Counted from the stretch's first letter, positions 26,756 to 36,107 are shown. The stretch: DNA of 64,000 bases from Coriobacteriia bacterium (GCA_018368455.1 JAGZEG010000014.1:1-64000); one strand, 5' to 3'. Program-made: numbers and translations. Notes: generated by a model not told the origin, from the sequence alone.

Positions 26756-26975
26756 GGGCGACCCCCTGCCGTTGCAGGCGCGCGCCAACCCCTTCGCAGA
26801 CGCGCGCATCCGCCGATACGCCTCCCTTATACCATGGAACGGCCGGAGAGCGTGCCGCGCTGCCAGCAAGAGAGCTGCGGCGTCGCTCGGAGCGTCGAGC
26901 GCGGCGCGAGGCGTCACGAACGCACGGGAACCACGATGACCTGTCTGTACGTGGGATGGCGCAGGGAGTAGCATC

Positions 26976-27004
26976 TGGTGCGAAAGCGCGTCGGTCGGTA
27001 TAAT
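26976..27004 (+). promoter_or_regulatory. promoter of tRNA-Arg
   Basis: A perfect TATAAT at 26999-27004 lies 25 bp before the tRNA 5' end, with TGGTGC (half-consensus) 17 bp upstream. Confidence 0.65.
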
Positions 27005-27029
27005 TGCACCCTGCTGTGCAGCACCACAC

Positions 27030-27106
27030 GCCTCCTTAGCTCAGCTGGATAGAGCAGGGGACTTCTAATCCCAAGGTCGAGCGTTCGAATCGCTCAGGGG
27101 GCACCA
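27030..27106 (+). tRNA. tRNA-Arg (TCT anticodon)
   Basis: A 77-nt cloverleaf with encoded CCA. The acceptor is GCCTCCT/AGGGGGC with one G-U pair. The anticodon loop is CTTCTAA. The first pair of the anticodon stem (27-43) is a G-A mismatch; the other stems are normal. It reads AGA codons, which are rare in a genome this GC-rich. Confidence 0.93.
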
Positions 27107-27116
27107 TCTGAAACTC

Positions 27117-27153
27117 GAAGGCCAGAACGGCACGTGCCGCCTGGCCTTCTTCG
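27117..27153 (+). terminator. terminator after tRNA-Arg
   Basis: GAAGGCCA (27117-27124) pairs with TGGCCTTC (27142-27149), with an inner GGCACGTGCC palindrome, followed by TTCGTG. The U content is low, but the position right after the tRNA is convincing. Confidence 0.6.
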
Positions 27154-27282
27154 TGTGACGCCGTCTTAGCACCTTTGTGCAAAACAAGTCCTAGGGATGA
27201 CAGCGGCACACCAGCGCGAAGCTCTCGCCTTGTGCTTCTTTGGTATACCGCATTGGGCCACGGCGCAATGCCCCCCGAGGAG

Positions 27283-27382
27283 TATAATAGCGGTACCAGC
27301 GTGCCCGCGGCGAATTAACCTGGGGCGGGCGGCGCGGTGTTTATTTTAGGGCTGAGGCTGCAACCTCAGCCCTACTTGTTTT
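27283..27382 (+). ncRNA. possible small RNA: TATAAT box followed by a terminator hairpin
   Basis: A consensus TATAAT stands at 27283-27288 (no good -35). About 60 bp later a perfect 10-bp hairpin, AGGGCTGAGG (27348-27357) with CCTCAGCCCT (27364-27373), runs into CTTGTTTT. This would give a transcript of roughly 85-90 nt that ends antisense to the 3' end of the small minus-strand frame at 27372-27632. The hairpin could equally serve as the minus-strand gene's terminator, but the T-rich side is on the plus strand. Confidence 0.35.
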
Positions 27383-27632
27383 CGGAAGCCTTCTCGCTGG
27401 CCTCCTCCCGAGCCTCCCGTACGTGCGAATTCCTCCCCTTGCGAAGCTTGAGTATCTTCTCGCAGGTTTCCAGAAGGAAGCCTGCGACGGTCGCGACCGC
27501 CGCGAGGGCGTTGAGGATTTGTGTGACCAAGGCGAACACCCCCAATCGCTTGGAAGCGCCGCCCGCAGCCGGGACGCCGCTGGCACCGCACTTGATTCTA
27601 CAAGGCCCTACGAACAGGCCGACCACCGACAC
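27372..27632 (-). CDS. small membrane protein, uncertain
   Basis: An 86-codon frame with one clear hydrophobic segment (VTQILNALAAVATVAGFLLE) and a strongly charged, basic then acidic tail (KILKLRKGRNSHVREAREEA). Its stop codon lies inside the hairpin at 27348-27373. The upstream part is poor in family-like features, so translation may begin inside the frame, at a GTG or TTG just before the hydrophobic segment (around 27530). No family is recognised. The helix-plus-basic-tail pattern and the opposing small transcript resemble type I toxin layouts; this is speculative. Confidence 0.35.
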   Translation of the reverse strand: MSVVGLFVGPCRIKCGASGVPAAGGASKRLGVFALVTQILNALAAVATVAGFLLETCEKILKLRKGRNSHVREAREEASEKASENK

Positions 27633-27685
27633 GGCACGCGACGAAACCTCCCCAAGTGAGGCGGTTCGTCGTCGTGCTGCTGACG

Positions 27686-28591
27686 TTAGTCGCGCGGGCG
27701 GCCGAGGCGGTCGAGCCAGCGCAGGGGTGCGGTTCGCTCGATGAGCGCCGAGTAGCTCACGCGCTCCGAGGCCACGTTTGCCGCGAGCAGCAGGGCCGCG
27801 ACGACAACCTGCCCGGCTAGGGGCATTGACGCCGCGACAATGAATCCCAGGTACGCACCCATGGCGTTCGACCCGGCATCTCCCATGAGCCCCTGCTCAC
27901 GCGCGTCGTAGGGCCACACGGCCACCACGGGCGCAAGCGACAAAATGGCGACGCCCGCCACGGACACGGCCCCCCTGGCGCTCGCCGCTAGCCCCGCCAG
28001 CACGGCGCAGGACACGAGCAGCAACAGCACGTACACCTTGAGCGCACGGGCGGGGCGCAGGTCGAACAGGTTTATCTCGTTGGCGAACAGCGCCATGACG
28101 GAGGCGCGCAGCACCAGGCCGCCGACATAGGAGGGCGTCATCGCTGGCTCGCCGGAGATCTGCGCCGCAACGACGAGGCTCAGAGCGCCGATGCCCAACA
28201 ACTTGAGCATGCCGGTCGTGACCTCCCCGCGACGCAGGGCCGCGACGTGCCCGCGAAAGCCCTTGGCGGGATCGCCCGACCCGGCGAGGTCGTCGAACAT
28301 CCCGAGAGCGCACGCGCCGAATACGAGCGGGGCGGCCTTGACCAGCGTCCCGATCCACGCAGGGCGCCACGCGAACGCCATGTCGAGTACGGCGGCGCCC
28401 ACCATCAACGAGGCCATCCAGACGACCCAGACAACGCCTAGCCCCGTGAACACCTCGCGCCCGCGGTAGTTGCGCACGCGCGGCGCCGTATGCGCGAGGC
28501 GCGCGGCAAGCATGCGCATGAGCGCTATCGGGACGGCGATGCCCGTGACGGCGAGTATGGCGAGCTGGGCAAGTACGACAGCGGGGCTCAC
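27686..28591 (-). CDS. MraY/WecA-like membrane glycosyl-phosphotransferase homolog
   Basis: A 301-residue polytopic protein with about ten hydrophobic segments. It resembles the MraY/WecA superfamily in the MFDDLAG motif near residue 99, NLFDLRPARALK near residue 174 and GDAGSNAMGAYLG near residue 237. Those superfamily enzymes transfer sugar-1-phosphate to undecaprenyl phosphate. The family found beside steA/steB is shorter and its reaction is not established. Its start overlaps the steB-like stop by 4 bp, so it is the last gene of the recN-steA-steB unit. Confidence 0.75.
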   Translation of the reverse strand: MSPAVVLAQLAILAVTGIAVPIALMRMLAARLAHTAPRVRNYRGREVFTGLGVVWVVWMASLMVGAAVLDMAFAWRPAWIGTLVKAAPLVFGACALGMFDDLAGSGDPAKGFRGHVAALRRGEVTTGMLKLLGIGALSLVVAAQISGEPAMTPSYVGGLVLRASVMALFANEINLFDLRPARALKVYVLLLLVSCAVLAGLAASARGAVSVAGVAILSLAPVVAVWPYDAREQGLMGDAGSNAMGAYLGFIVAASMPLAGQVVVAALLLAANVASERVSYSALIERTAPLRWLDRLGRPRD

Positions 28592-29637
28592 GATGTCGCC
28601 TGCGCCCGGGCGGCCGCATCAGCAGAGGCAGAGAGATCTCCCTCCCGGAAAGCGCTCGCCACATCATCGGGGACGGACGGCCAGGGGTCGCGCCCCTCCA
28701 CGCCGTACGCACCCGGAACGGCACCCGAGAGCAGCGCGACGACGCCGTAGGCGCCCGCCGCCTCGTCGACAGCGGCCATACCCGAGACGCCGTGCGCCCA
28801 GGCGTCCTGCACGAGCGAGGCCTCCGAATCGGACAGCTGCGTCGCGACGGCCGGAACGCCGCGCTCCGTCAGCGCGGCTGTCAGCGCCAGCGAGAGCGGG
28901 GCGGCACCATCGCGCTCGACGGCGACGTCCACGACGAGGGAGCACGAGGCCAGCTCAGCGTCGGAAGAGGACGTCGCGAGCACGCCGCACGAACGCAGGT
29001 AGTCCGTCAGGGGGAACGTCGCCCCGTCGGAGATTTGGCTCTCGCCCGCCCCAGATGCCGCCTGCGCAGAACGATCCCCAAGCTGCGTCGAAGCGGCATC
29101 GGAAACCTCCGAGCCCGCGTGGCTCGAACCATCCCGCCCTGCCGTCGCGCCCCACTCCGCCGCGAGCGCCTCCCCCAGCATGTCGGCCAGCTCGGCGCGG
29201 CCCTCGGGCACGTCCCCGGGCAGCAGGCCGGAAAGACCTGCCCGCACGTCAGCGTAGGAGGAGTCGTCGGTATCCGGCAACGCGAGCGTCACCGCATGCA
29301 CCGTCGCCCCTGCCGCGCCCAGCACGTTCGTGACGCGCGCCACGCACTCTGCCGACCCGGCGTCCCCCAACACGAGGGCGTCACGCTCCGCGAGTCGCCC
29401 GGATGTCCATGCTCCCACGAGGGCGTCGTTGAGCTGCCCGGCCTCGCGAGCCTGCGCGGACAGGGCGTCGTTCTCGTCCTGCAGCACATCGAGGCTGTCG
29501 CGCAGACCGCTCACGAGAGAATCTGTCGTGGCCTGGACGGCGTTGGAGCGGCCAATTGCCACGCCAAGCAGAAGGCCAATCGCCAGCGCAACGAATATGG
29601 CCGTGACGGTCACGATGTGGTAGCGCAGGTTATACAT
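28588..29637 (-). CDS. SteB/MctB-like envelope protein (copper transporter MctB family)
   Basis: A 349-residue protein with one N-terminal membrane helix (YHIVTVTAIFVALAIGLLLG), a coiled coil (residues about 40-75) and an external domain. This is the DUF3186 family, annotated in Mycobacterium as MctB (copper efflux) and in Corynebacterium as SteB, a cell-division partner of SteA. The neighbouring steA homolog favours the SteB role. The serine- and alanine-rich middle (residues about 150-210) looks like an insertion. Confidence 0.8.
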   Translation of the reverse strand: MYNLRYHIVTVTAIFVALAIGLLLGVAIGRSNAVQATTDSLVSGLRDSLDVLQDENDALSAQAREAGQLNDALVGAWTSGRLAERDALVLGDAGSAECVARVTNVLGAAGATVHAVTLALPDTDDSSYADVRAGLSGLLPGDVPEGRAELADMLGEALAAEWGATAGRDGSSHAGSEVSDAASTQLGDRSAQAASGAGESQISDGATFPLTDYLRSCGVLATSSSDAELASCSLVVDVAVERDGAAPLSLALTAALTERGVPAVATQLSDSEASLVQDAWAHGVSGMAAVDEAAGAYGVVALLSGAVPGAYGVEGRDPWPSVPDDVASAFREGDLSASADAAARAQATS

Positions 29638-29671
29638 CGCACAAGCCCCCTCCCGGCCGCACGGACGCTCC

Positions 29672-30802
29672 CTAGAATAGCAGGTCGAGCTGGGCCCGCA
29701 GCGTCAGCCACAGCAGCGAGAGCGCCGAACGCAGCGGCTCGGACGCCGCTATCGCCACGACGGCAACGGCCAGCCCCGCCAAAACGACGGGCATGAGGTG
29801 ACGCGGCCGCGGGGCGGCCCGGTACAGCCGGCTCACGCCGCGCGCATCCACGAGCTTGTCCCCGACTTTCAGGCGCACAAGAAACGAGGACGACGCCCCG
29901 CTTCGTCCCTTGTCGAGATAGTCATTCAGGCTCGTGTGCGACCCGACGGCCACGATGAGGTCGGCGCGCCCGTGCCAGGCCAGCAGAAGCGCGAGATCCT
30001 CGCTCGTACAAGGCAGCGCCCACGTGGAGTACGCCAGCCCCAGCCTGTCGAGGCGTGCCGCGGCCGGGCACCGCCCGTCCCCATAGGCGTGCGCGATGAG
30101 CTGGGCACCGCAGCGAAGGCCCGCGTCGGACACCGAGTCCATGTCGCCGATGATGACGTCAGGCACGACCTTCTCGCGCAGCAGGACGTCGGCGGCGCCG
30201 TCGACGGCGATGATGGCCGGCCTCGTCTCGGCGATGTAGCTGCGCAGGGCCTTGAGATCCTCCTCGAACGACGGCCCGCGCGTCACGACGAGCGTCTGTC
30301 GGCCCGCGATCTGGTCGCGCGTCTGCGGCACCTCCATGTCGGAGAGCAGCACGGTGTGCTCGCGCGAGACGTAGTCGAGCGTATTGCGCACGAACGCCTC
30401 GAGGCGCTCGTCGAGACACGCGTCCGCGTCACGCAGCGCCCGTTCAACACTAGCACGCGTCAGCACGGTCCCCGCACCGATCGTCTGCCCGCCGCGCAGC
30501 ACGACGCCGTCTGCGGTCACGGTGACGTGCTCGTCCTCGGAGAGCTCGTCGAACAGGGCACGCCCCGCGTCGTCGACGAGCATGACGCCGGCGTCGAGCA
30601 GGATGGCGGGGCCCTGGTTGGGGTAGCGTCCCGAGATGGAGCGCGCAGCGTTGATGACGACGCGCACGCCGGTCGCCACGAGCGCCTGGGCGCTCACGCG
30701 ATCGAGGTCGACGTGGTCGATGAGGGCGATGTCCCCGGGGACGAGCCGCGCCACGAGGTTCTTTGTGCGCGCGTCCTTCTTGACGACGCCGACGTGCTCC
30801 AC
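29672..30802 (-). CDS. steA: SteA-like septum-associated protein
   Basis: A 376-residue protein. It has a central thiamine-pyrophosphokinase-like fold (VVPDVIIGDMDSVSDAGLR near residue 213) and a single C-terminal membrane helix (LMPVVLAGLAVAVVAIAAS). The N-terminal part (GDIALIDHVDLDRVSAQAL and RSISGRYPNQGP) matches the SteA family, which localises with SteB to the division ring in corynebacteria. It lies 9 bp after recN and 34 bp before the steB-like gene, the conserved actinobacterial order. Confidence 0.82.
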   Translation of the reverse strand: MEHVGVVKKDARTKNLVARLVPGDIALIDHVDLDRVSAQALVATGVRVVINAARSISGRYPNQGPAILLDAGVMLVDDAGRALFDELSEDEHVTVTADGVVLRGGQTIGAGTVLTRASVERALRDADACLDERLEAFVRNTLDYVSREHTVLLSDMEVPQTRDQIAGRQTLVVTRGPSFEEDLKALRSYIAETRPAIIAVDGAADVLLREKVVPDVIIGDMDSVSDAGLRCGAQLIAHAYGDGRCPAAARLDRLGLAYSTWALPCTSEDLALLLAWHGRADLIVAVGSHTSLNDYLDKGRSGASSSFLVRLKVGDKLVDARGVSRLYRAAPRPRHLMPVVLAGLAVAVVAIAASEPLRSALSLLWLTLRAQLDLLF

Positions 30803-30811
30803 AGAAATGCC

Positions 30812-32485
30812 CTATGCCCGGGAGGGGACAGGCGCCGCTTCGGCGGAGGCCTGCGCGAGCAGGCGACGTGCGTGCTCGAGCGAGGCGTCGTCGACGTCGC
30901 CCGAAAGCATGCGTGACACCTCCCGCACGCGCTGCTCGCCCTCGACGGCGACGAGGCGCGTTTCGTTGCGCCCGTCGACCGGGGACAGGCCCTTGCTTAC
31001 GACATAGTGGCGCTGGGCAAACACGGCGATCTGCGCGAGGTGCGTCACGACGATGACCTGGTGTGTCCGCGCAAGGTCTGCCAGCACGGCCGCCACGGCA
31101 CGCGCCGTCGAGCCACCGACGCCCGTGTCTATCTCGTCGAACACGAGCGTTTCGACGTCGTCGTGGCCGCCCAGCGCCACCTTGATGGAGAGCATGACGC
31201 GGCTGACCTCGCCGCCCGAGGCGATCTTGGCGAACGGACGCGACGCGAGGCCGGCACCTGGCCGGTAGAGGAACTCGACGCGGTCGGCGCCGTGGCGGCC
31301 CCATTGGGCGCGCGGCAGCTCCGCCACGTCGACGATGAGCTCGGCGCCCGCCATCTCGAGGCGACCCATCTGGGCGCTGACCTCAGCCGCAAAGCGCGGG
31401 GCCGCCTGACTGCGCGCCTGCGTGAGCGCCGCGGCAGCCTGCGTGAGCACCTCGTCGGCCTGGTCGAGGGCGGCGCGGGCTTTGCGCTCGAGCTCCTCGG
31501 AGTCGTCGACGAGCGCGACGAGGGCGGCAGCCTCCTCGCGCTTCGCAAGCACGTCCTCCATGCGCGGGCCAAACGAGCGCAGCAGACCCGTCAGCTCGCC
31601 CATGCGATCGGTCGCCCGGGCAAGCGCCTCGGGGTCGAAGTCGACGTCGTCGCGATAGCGCCGCAGCTCGCGGCTCGCGTCCTCGAGGCCGTACGTGCTC
31701 TCCGTCAGGGCGTCGGCCAGCTTGCCCAGCTCTGCGTCGTATCCACGGACGCCCTCGAGCGCCGAGATGGCAGCGTTCACGGCGTCGAGCGCCCCGCCGT
31801 CGGACGAGAGCGCCTCGTAGCCCGCGTTGGCCGCCGATGCCAGTGCCTCGGCGTTCTGCAAGCGAGGCAGCGACGCCTCAAGCTCCTCGTACTCGCCCGG
31901 TTGGGGCGCCACCTCGTCGATGCGCGCCAGCGTGAAGCGGGCCTCCTCGACACGCGACGCCTCCTCGCTGCGGGCGGCGAGCACGCGGTCGAGCTCGGCG
32001 GCTGCGCGTCTGCGGGCGTCAAACGCCTGCTCGTAGGAGGCGCGCGCCGCTGCAACGGACTCGCCGGCCCACGCGTCGAGCAGCGGAAGGTGATTGGCCG
32101 GGCTCAGCAGGCGCTGGTGGTCGTGCTGGCCGCAGAGGTCGACCGTCGAGCCCACGACATCGGCGAGCTGCGCCACCGTCGCCATGGCGCCGTCAAGCGA
32201 GCAGCGGCTGCGGCCCTCGGCGCTCACACGGCGGCTGGCAACGTGGCCGTCGGGACAGGCGTCGCCGTCGGCGCGCAGGAAGAAGCGGCCCTCCACGACG
32301 AGCCCCTCGGCCCCGTCGCGCACGGCGTCGCCCGAGGCGCGCTCGCCGATGAGCAGCTTAATGGCCGAGAGCAGCGCCGACTTGCCGGCGCCGGTCTCGC
32401 CGGTCAGCACGGTGAGGCCGGCACCCGGCACGAGCGTGGCGTCGCTGATGAGCGCGAGGTTCGAGACGTGCAGTTCGTCAAGCAT
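30812..32485 (-). CDS. recN: DNA repair protein RecN
   Basis: A 557-residue SMC-like ATPase for double-strand break repair. Walker A is GETGAGKSAL (residues about 30-39). Two coiled-coil arms lie around residues 155-240 and 270-370. The C-terminal half has the signature region FAKIASGGEVSRVMLSIK and Walker B VETLVFDEIDTGVGG. It lies 18 bp after the NAD kinase gene, a common pairing. Confidence 0.95.
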   Translation of the reverse strand: MLDELHVSNLALISDATLVPGAGLTVLTGETGAGKSALLSAIKLLIGERASGDAVRDGAEGLVVEGRFFLRADGDACPDGHVASRRVSAEGRSRCSLDGAMATVAQLADVVGSTVDLCGQHDHQRLLSPANHLPLLDAWAGESVAAARASYEQAFDARRRAAAELDRVLAARSEEASRVEEARFTLARIDEVAPQPGEYEELEASLPRLQNAEALASAANAGYEALSSDGGALDAVNAAISALEGVRGYDAELGKLADALTESTYGLEDASRELRRYRDDVDFDPEALARATDRMGELTGLLRSFGPRMEDVLAKREEAAALVALVDDSEELERKARAALDQADEVLTQAAAALTQARSQAAPRFAAEVSAQMGRLEMAGAELIVDVAELPRAQWGRHGADRVEFLYRPGAGLASRPFAKIASGGEVSRVMLSIKVALGGHDDVETLVFDEIDTGVGGSTARAVAAVLADLARTHQVIVVTHLAQIAVFAQRHYVVSKGLSPVDGRNETRLVAVEGEQRVREVSRMLSGDVDDASLEHARRLLAQASAEAAPVPSRA

Positions 32486-32503
32486 CGGGCCCTCCCCCAG
32501 CCG

Positions 32504-33355
32504 CTAGCGGCACGCGCCGTAGAACACGCGCGACACGGAGCCGTAAAACTCGTTGACGTCGTTCGTAAGCAGGATGACGTCAGCCGGAGCGCGGCGCACG
32601 ACGAGCCGCTCGACGAGTAGGTCGTCGGCCAGAGCCACGCCGTCGGCGAACACGCAGCGATCGATGGAGCGCGCATCTGTCACGTCGAGCTCGACGACGT
32701 CCGACGCCGACGTGAGGAACGCGCGCGCCGTGATGGTGTGCGGGGCGATCGGCACGCACACCATGCCCTTGAACTCCGGCGTCACGATGGGGCCGCCGGC
32801 CGACAGCGCGTAGCCGGTCGACCCGGTGGCGCTGGCCACGACGAAGCCGTCGCCGCGCAGATCATCGATGGCGCGACCGTTCACCTTGACGTCGAACTCC
32901 ACGATCTTGCCCGAGCCCCCGCGCGACAGCACGACCTCGTTGAGCGCGAACGCCTGGCGCTGCACGAGCCTGCCGCCTGCATCCGCACCGCTCAGCTCGG
33001 CGACGAGGGCCGCGCGGCGCGAGGGGTGCAGCTCGCCCGCCAACGCCTGGCCCACGATGCCGCACACGTCCAGCTCGCCCTGGTCGCACGTCAGAAAGCC
33101 GAGGTGACCGTAGGAAAGGCCGAGAATCGGAACCTCGGACGTACCAACGAGGCGCGCCGCGCGCAACAGCGTGCCGTCGCCGCCGAGCGAGACGACGAGC
33201 TCGACGCCCTCGAGCGCCTCGCCCGCGTCATCAGAGCCGAACGATGGTGCCCACGCGACGTCGACAAGCTGGTCGTCGAGCCAGTCCGCCAGGCGACGGG
33301 CGTCTGCCATGGACTCGGGATAGAGGTCGTTGGGAACGAGCATGACCTTACGCAT
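32504..33355 (-). CDS. nadK: NAD kinase
   Basis: A 283-residue enzyme that phosphorylates NAD to NADP. The GGDGT motif (VSLGGDGTLLRAARL) is near residue 57, followed by GHLGFL, the NEVVLSRG motif and ASATGSTGYALSAGGPI, all diagnostic of the family. It is flanked by tlyA upstream and recN downstream in an actinobacterial-type cluster. Confidence 0.95.
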   Translation of the reverse strand: MRKVMLVPNDLYPESMADARRLADWLDDQLVDVAWAPSFGSDDAGEALEGVELVVSLGGDGTLLRAARLVGTSEVPILGLSYGHLGFLTCDQGELDVCGIVGQALAGELHPSRRAALVAELSGADAGGRLVQRQAFALNEVVLSRGGSGKIVEFDVKVNGRAIDDLRGDGFVVASATGSTGYALSAGGPIVTPEFKGMVCVPIAPHTITARAFLTSASDVVELDVTDARSIDRCVFADGVALADDLLVERLVVRRAPADVILLTNDVNEFYGSVSRVFYGACR

Positions 33356-33373
33356 CGATCACGAACCTTTCAG

Positions 33374-34204
33374 CTATGCCTGGGCGCGCAACGCGCCCGA
33401 ATCGCTGGCGCTCCCCCACGCCTGCGCGACGAGGGCGTCGACGTCGACGGGCAGGGCGGAAACGCCCTGGCGCGCGTAGAGGAAGAACTCGATGTTGCCT
33501 TTGGCGCCGTGGATCGGCGAGACGCCCAGGGCCTGCACGGAAAGCGTGCTGCGATCGAACGTCGCGAGCGTGTCGCGCAGGACGCGGGCGTGCACGGCGG
33601 GGTCGCGAACGACGCCGCCCTCGTCCACCTCGTCGCGCGCCGCCTCGAACTGCGGCTTGACGAGCGTGCACAGCGCACCCTGCGGGCCAAGCAGGGCACA
33701 CACGCTGTCGAGGATGCGCGCGACGGACGTGAACGAGACGTCGGCAACCGCAAGGTCGAACGGAGCGCCGAGCAGGGCGGGATCGGCGTCACAGATGTTC
33801 GTGTCCTCAAAGAGGCTGACACGCTCATCAGTGCGAAGCGACCAGGCGAACTGGGCGCGACCCACGTCGACGGCCGCGACGCGGCGGGCTCCGCGCTTGA
33901 GCAGACAGTCCGTAAAGCCGCCCGTCGAGCAGCCCACATCGAGGCAGGAGAGGTCCGTCGGGTCGAGGCCGAACGCGTCGAGTGCGCCCTCGAGCTTGAG
34001 GCCACCGCGCGATACGTAGCGGCTCGCGGCACGCACGTGCAGCTCGCAGCCCGGCCTCACCTGAGCGCCCGGGCTTGTGAGCCGCTCACCGCGCGAGGAG
34101 ACCTCGCCGGCGAGCACGGCGCGCATCGCCTCGTCGCGCGTGCGGAACAGACCTTGCGCCACCAGCTCGTCATCGAGCCGGCGCCGCGTGCGCGCCCCCG
34201 CCAT
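33374..34204 (-). CDS. tlyA: TlyA family rRNA 2'-O-methyltransferase
   Basis: A 276-residue protein with an N-terminal S4 RNA-binding domain (RRRLDDELVAQGLFRTRDEA) and a FtsJ-like methyltransferase (DVGCSTGGFTDCLLKRGA near residue 93). TlyA methylates 16S and 23S rRNA at sites that affect capreomycin sensitivity. It begins 11 bp after the dxs stop and ends 18 bp before nadK. Confidence 0.92.
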   Translation of the reverse strand: MAGARTRRRLDDELVAQGLFRTRDEAMRAVLAGEVSSRGERLTSPGAQVRPGCELHVRAASRYVSRGGLKLEGALDAFGLDPTDLSCLDVGCSTGGFTDCLLKRGARRVAAVDVGRAQFAWSLRTDERVSLFEDTNICDADPALLGAPFDLAVADVSFTSVARILDSVCALLGPQGALCTLVKPQFEAARDEVDEGGVVRDPAVHARVLRDTLATFDRSTLSVQALGVSPIHGAKGNIEFFLYARQGVSALPVDVDALVAQAWGSASDSGALRAQA

Positions 34205-34215
34205 TCGACCGCCCC

Positions 34216-36093
34216 CTACGCCCTCGCCGCGCGCAGGCGCGTCTCGATGCTCTTGGCCACACCCTCGGCGTCCAGCCCCAGGTCGGCGAGCAGCTCGTCG
34301 ACGGAGCCGTGTGGCACAAACGCGTCGGGAAGGCCGAGGCGCAGCACGGGAGCTGACAACCCCTCGTCAGCCATGTCCTCGAGCACGGCGGCGCCGAAGC
34401 CGCCGGCAAGCACGTTATCCTCGAGCGTCACGACGAGGTCGCAGCCGCACGCGTCACGCACGGCGGAGCGGTCGAGCGGCTTGACCCAGCGCATGTCGAC
34501 GACGCCGCAATCGATGCCGCATGCCACCAGCAGCTCGGCGGCCTCCAGCGCCGTCCACGCCATCTTGCCGACAGCCAGGATGCACGCGTCTCTGCCCTCG
34601 CGCAGCACGCGGGCACTCTCAGGCAGCCCCTCACCGGCAGCGGGCATGGGAACGCCGCGGGCAGAGCCGCGCGGGTAGCGCACCGCGACGGGCCCGCCAA
34701 GGCGCAGCGCCGTGTGCAGCGCGCGAGCGAGCTCCGCCTCGTCCGAGGGAGCGATGACGCGCATGTTGGGCAGCATGCGCAGGTAAGACAGGTCAAAGGC
34801 GCCGTGGTGCGTCGAGCCGTCCTGACCGACGAGCCCGGCGCGGTCCACGGCGAGCACGACAGGCAGGTTCGGCAGACAGACGTTCGTCGAGATCTCGTCG
34901 AACGCGCGCTGCAAAAACGTCGAGTAGATGGCGACGACCGGCTTCTTGCCCTCGATTGCCAGGCCGCCCGCCATCGTGACGGCGCACTCCTCCGCGATGC
35001 CCACGTCAAAGCAGCGGCCCGGGAACTCCTGCTTGAAGCCCGTGAGCCCCGTGCCGCCCATCATGGCGGCCGTGATGGCGACGACATCCTTGTCGGCCCG
35101 CGCCTCGGAGCGCAGCGCCTGCGAAAACGCTTGCGTATAGCTAGGGGCGGACGCCGGCTTCTTGATGACCTCGCCCGTGGTGAGGTCGAACGGCCCAACG
35201 CCGTGGAACAGCTCGGGGTTGCGCTCGGCCGGCTCGAAGCCCTTACCCTTGCGCGTGACGGCATGGATGATGACGGGCTTGCCCATGGAGAACGCCCGCT
35301 CCATCGTCTCCTGCATGACGTCGAGGTCGTGCCCGTCGATAGGCCCGAGGTAGGACAGGCCGAACTCCTCGAAGAACATGCCAGGGACGAGCAGCTGCTT
35401 CGTCGAGGCCTTAGCGAGGTTGCCCAGGCGCATGAGACCCGCCGCGATGGGGCCAGCGCTCGTCATCGCCTCCTCGACGGAGTCGCGCACGGTGCGGTAG
35501 CGCTCGTTCGTACGGATGGAAGCGAGGTAGGACGACAGGGCACCCACGGAATGCGAGATGGACATCTCGTTGTCGTTGAGCACGATGACGAAGCGTCGCG
35601 CCTGCGTCTGGCCGATGTAGTTGAGTGCCTCCATGGCGAGGCCACCAGCGATGGAGGCGTCGCCGATAACGGCCATGATGCGCTCGTCGGAACCGTCAAG
35701 GTCGCGGCCGAGCGCGAGGCCCAGTGCCGTGGCAAGGCTGTCGGAGGCGTGGCCGGCGTCGTGCACGTCGTAGGGAGACTCCTCGCGGCGCGTAAAGCCC
35801 GAGACGCCGCCCTTGCGACGCAGCTTGGCAAAGCCGCTCAGGCGGCCCGTAAGCAGCTTGTGGGCGTACGCCTGGTGGCCGACGTCGAACAGCAGCTTGT
35901 CTTTGGGCAGGTCGAGCACGCGATAGGCGGCCAGGATGATCTCGACCGCGCCGAGCGACGGCGCCAGGTGGCCGCCGTTGAGCGACGTGGCCGCGATCAT
36001 CTCGGCCCGCAAGTCGCAGGCAAGCTGGGAAAGCTCCGCCCGGGAGAGATTCTTGACGTCGGAGGGGCAGCCGATCCGCTCAAGCACTGACAT
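34216..36093 (-). CDS. dxs: 1-deoxy-D-xylulose-5-phosphate synthase
   Basis: A 625-residue thiamine-diphosphate enzyme that starts the MEP isoprenoid pathway from pyruvate and glyceraldehyde 3-phosphate. The region VGHQAYAHKLLTGR, the cofactor motif GDASIAGGLAMEALN (usually GDG), LNDNEMSIS and the C-terminal transketolase part VRYPRGSARGVPMP are visible. The GDA rather than GDG at the cofactor site is a small departure from the norm. It is in the xseB-dxs-tlyA operon. Confidence 0.93.
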   Translation of the reverse strand: MSVLERIGCPSDVKNLSRAELSQLACDLRAEMIAATSLNGGHLAPSLGAVEIILAAYRVLDLPKDKLLFDVGHQAYAHKLLTGRLSGFAKLRRKGGVSGFTRREESPYDVHDAGHASDSLATALGLALGRDLDGSDERIMAVIGDASIAGGLAMEALNYIGQTQARRFVIVLNDNEMSISHSVGALSSYLASIRTNERYRTVRDSVEEAMTSAGPIAAGLMRLGNLAKASTKQLLVPGMFFEEFGLSYLGPIDGHDLDVMQETMERAFSMGKPVIIHAVTRKGKGFEPAERNPELFHGVGPFDLTTGEVIKKPASAPSYTQAFSQALRSEARADKDVVAITAAMMGGTGLTGFKQEFPGRCFDVGIAEECAVTMAGGLAIEGKKPVVAIYSTFLQRAFDEISTNVCLPNLPVVLAVDRAGLVGQDGSTHHGAFDLSYLRMLPNMRVIAPSDEAELARALHTALRLGGPVAVRYPRGSARGVPMPAAGEGLPESARVLREGRDACILAVGKMAWTALEAAELLVACGIDCGVVDMRWVKPLDRSAVRDACGCDLVVTLEDNVLAGGFGAAVLEDMADEGLSAPVLRLGLPDAFVPHGSVDELLADLGLDAEGVAKSIETRLRAARA

Positions 36094-36107
36094 CTCGCTC
36101 GCACCTC

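Noticed and set aside
27030..27106. tRNA-Arg as a pseudogene because of the 27-43 mismatch
   Set aside because: All other stems, the T and D loops, the CCA end, the promoter and the terminator are intact; single mismatches at this pair are tolerated.
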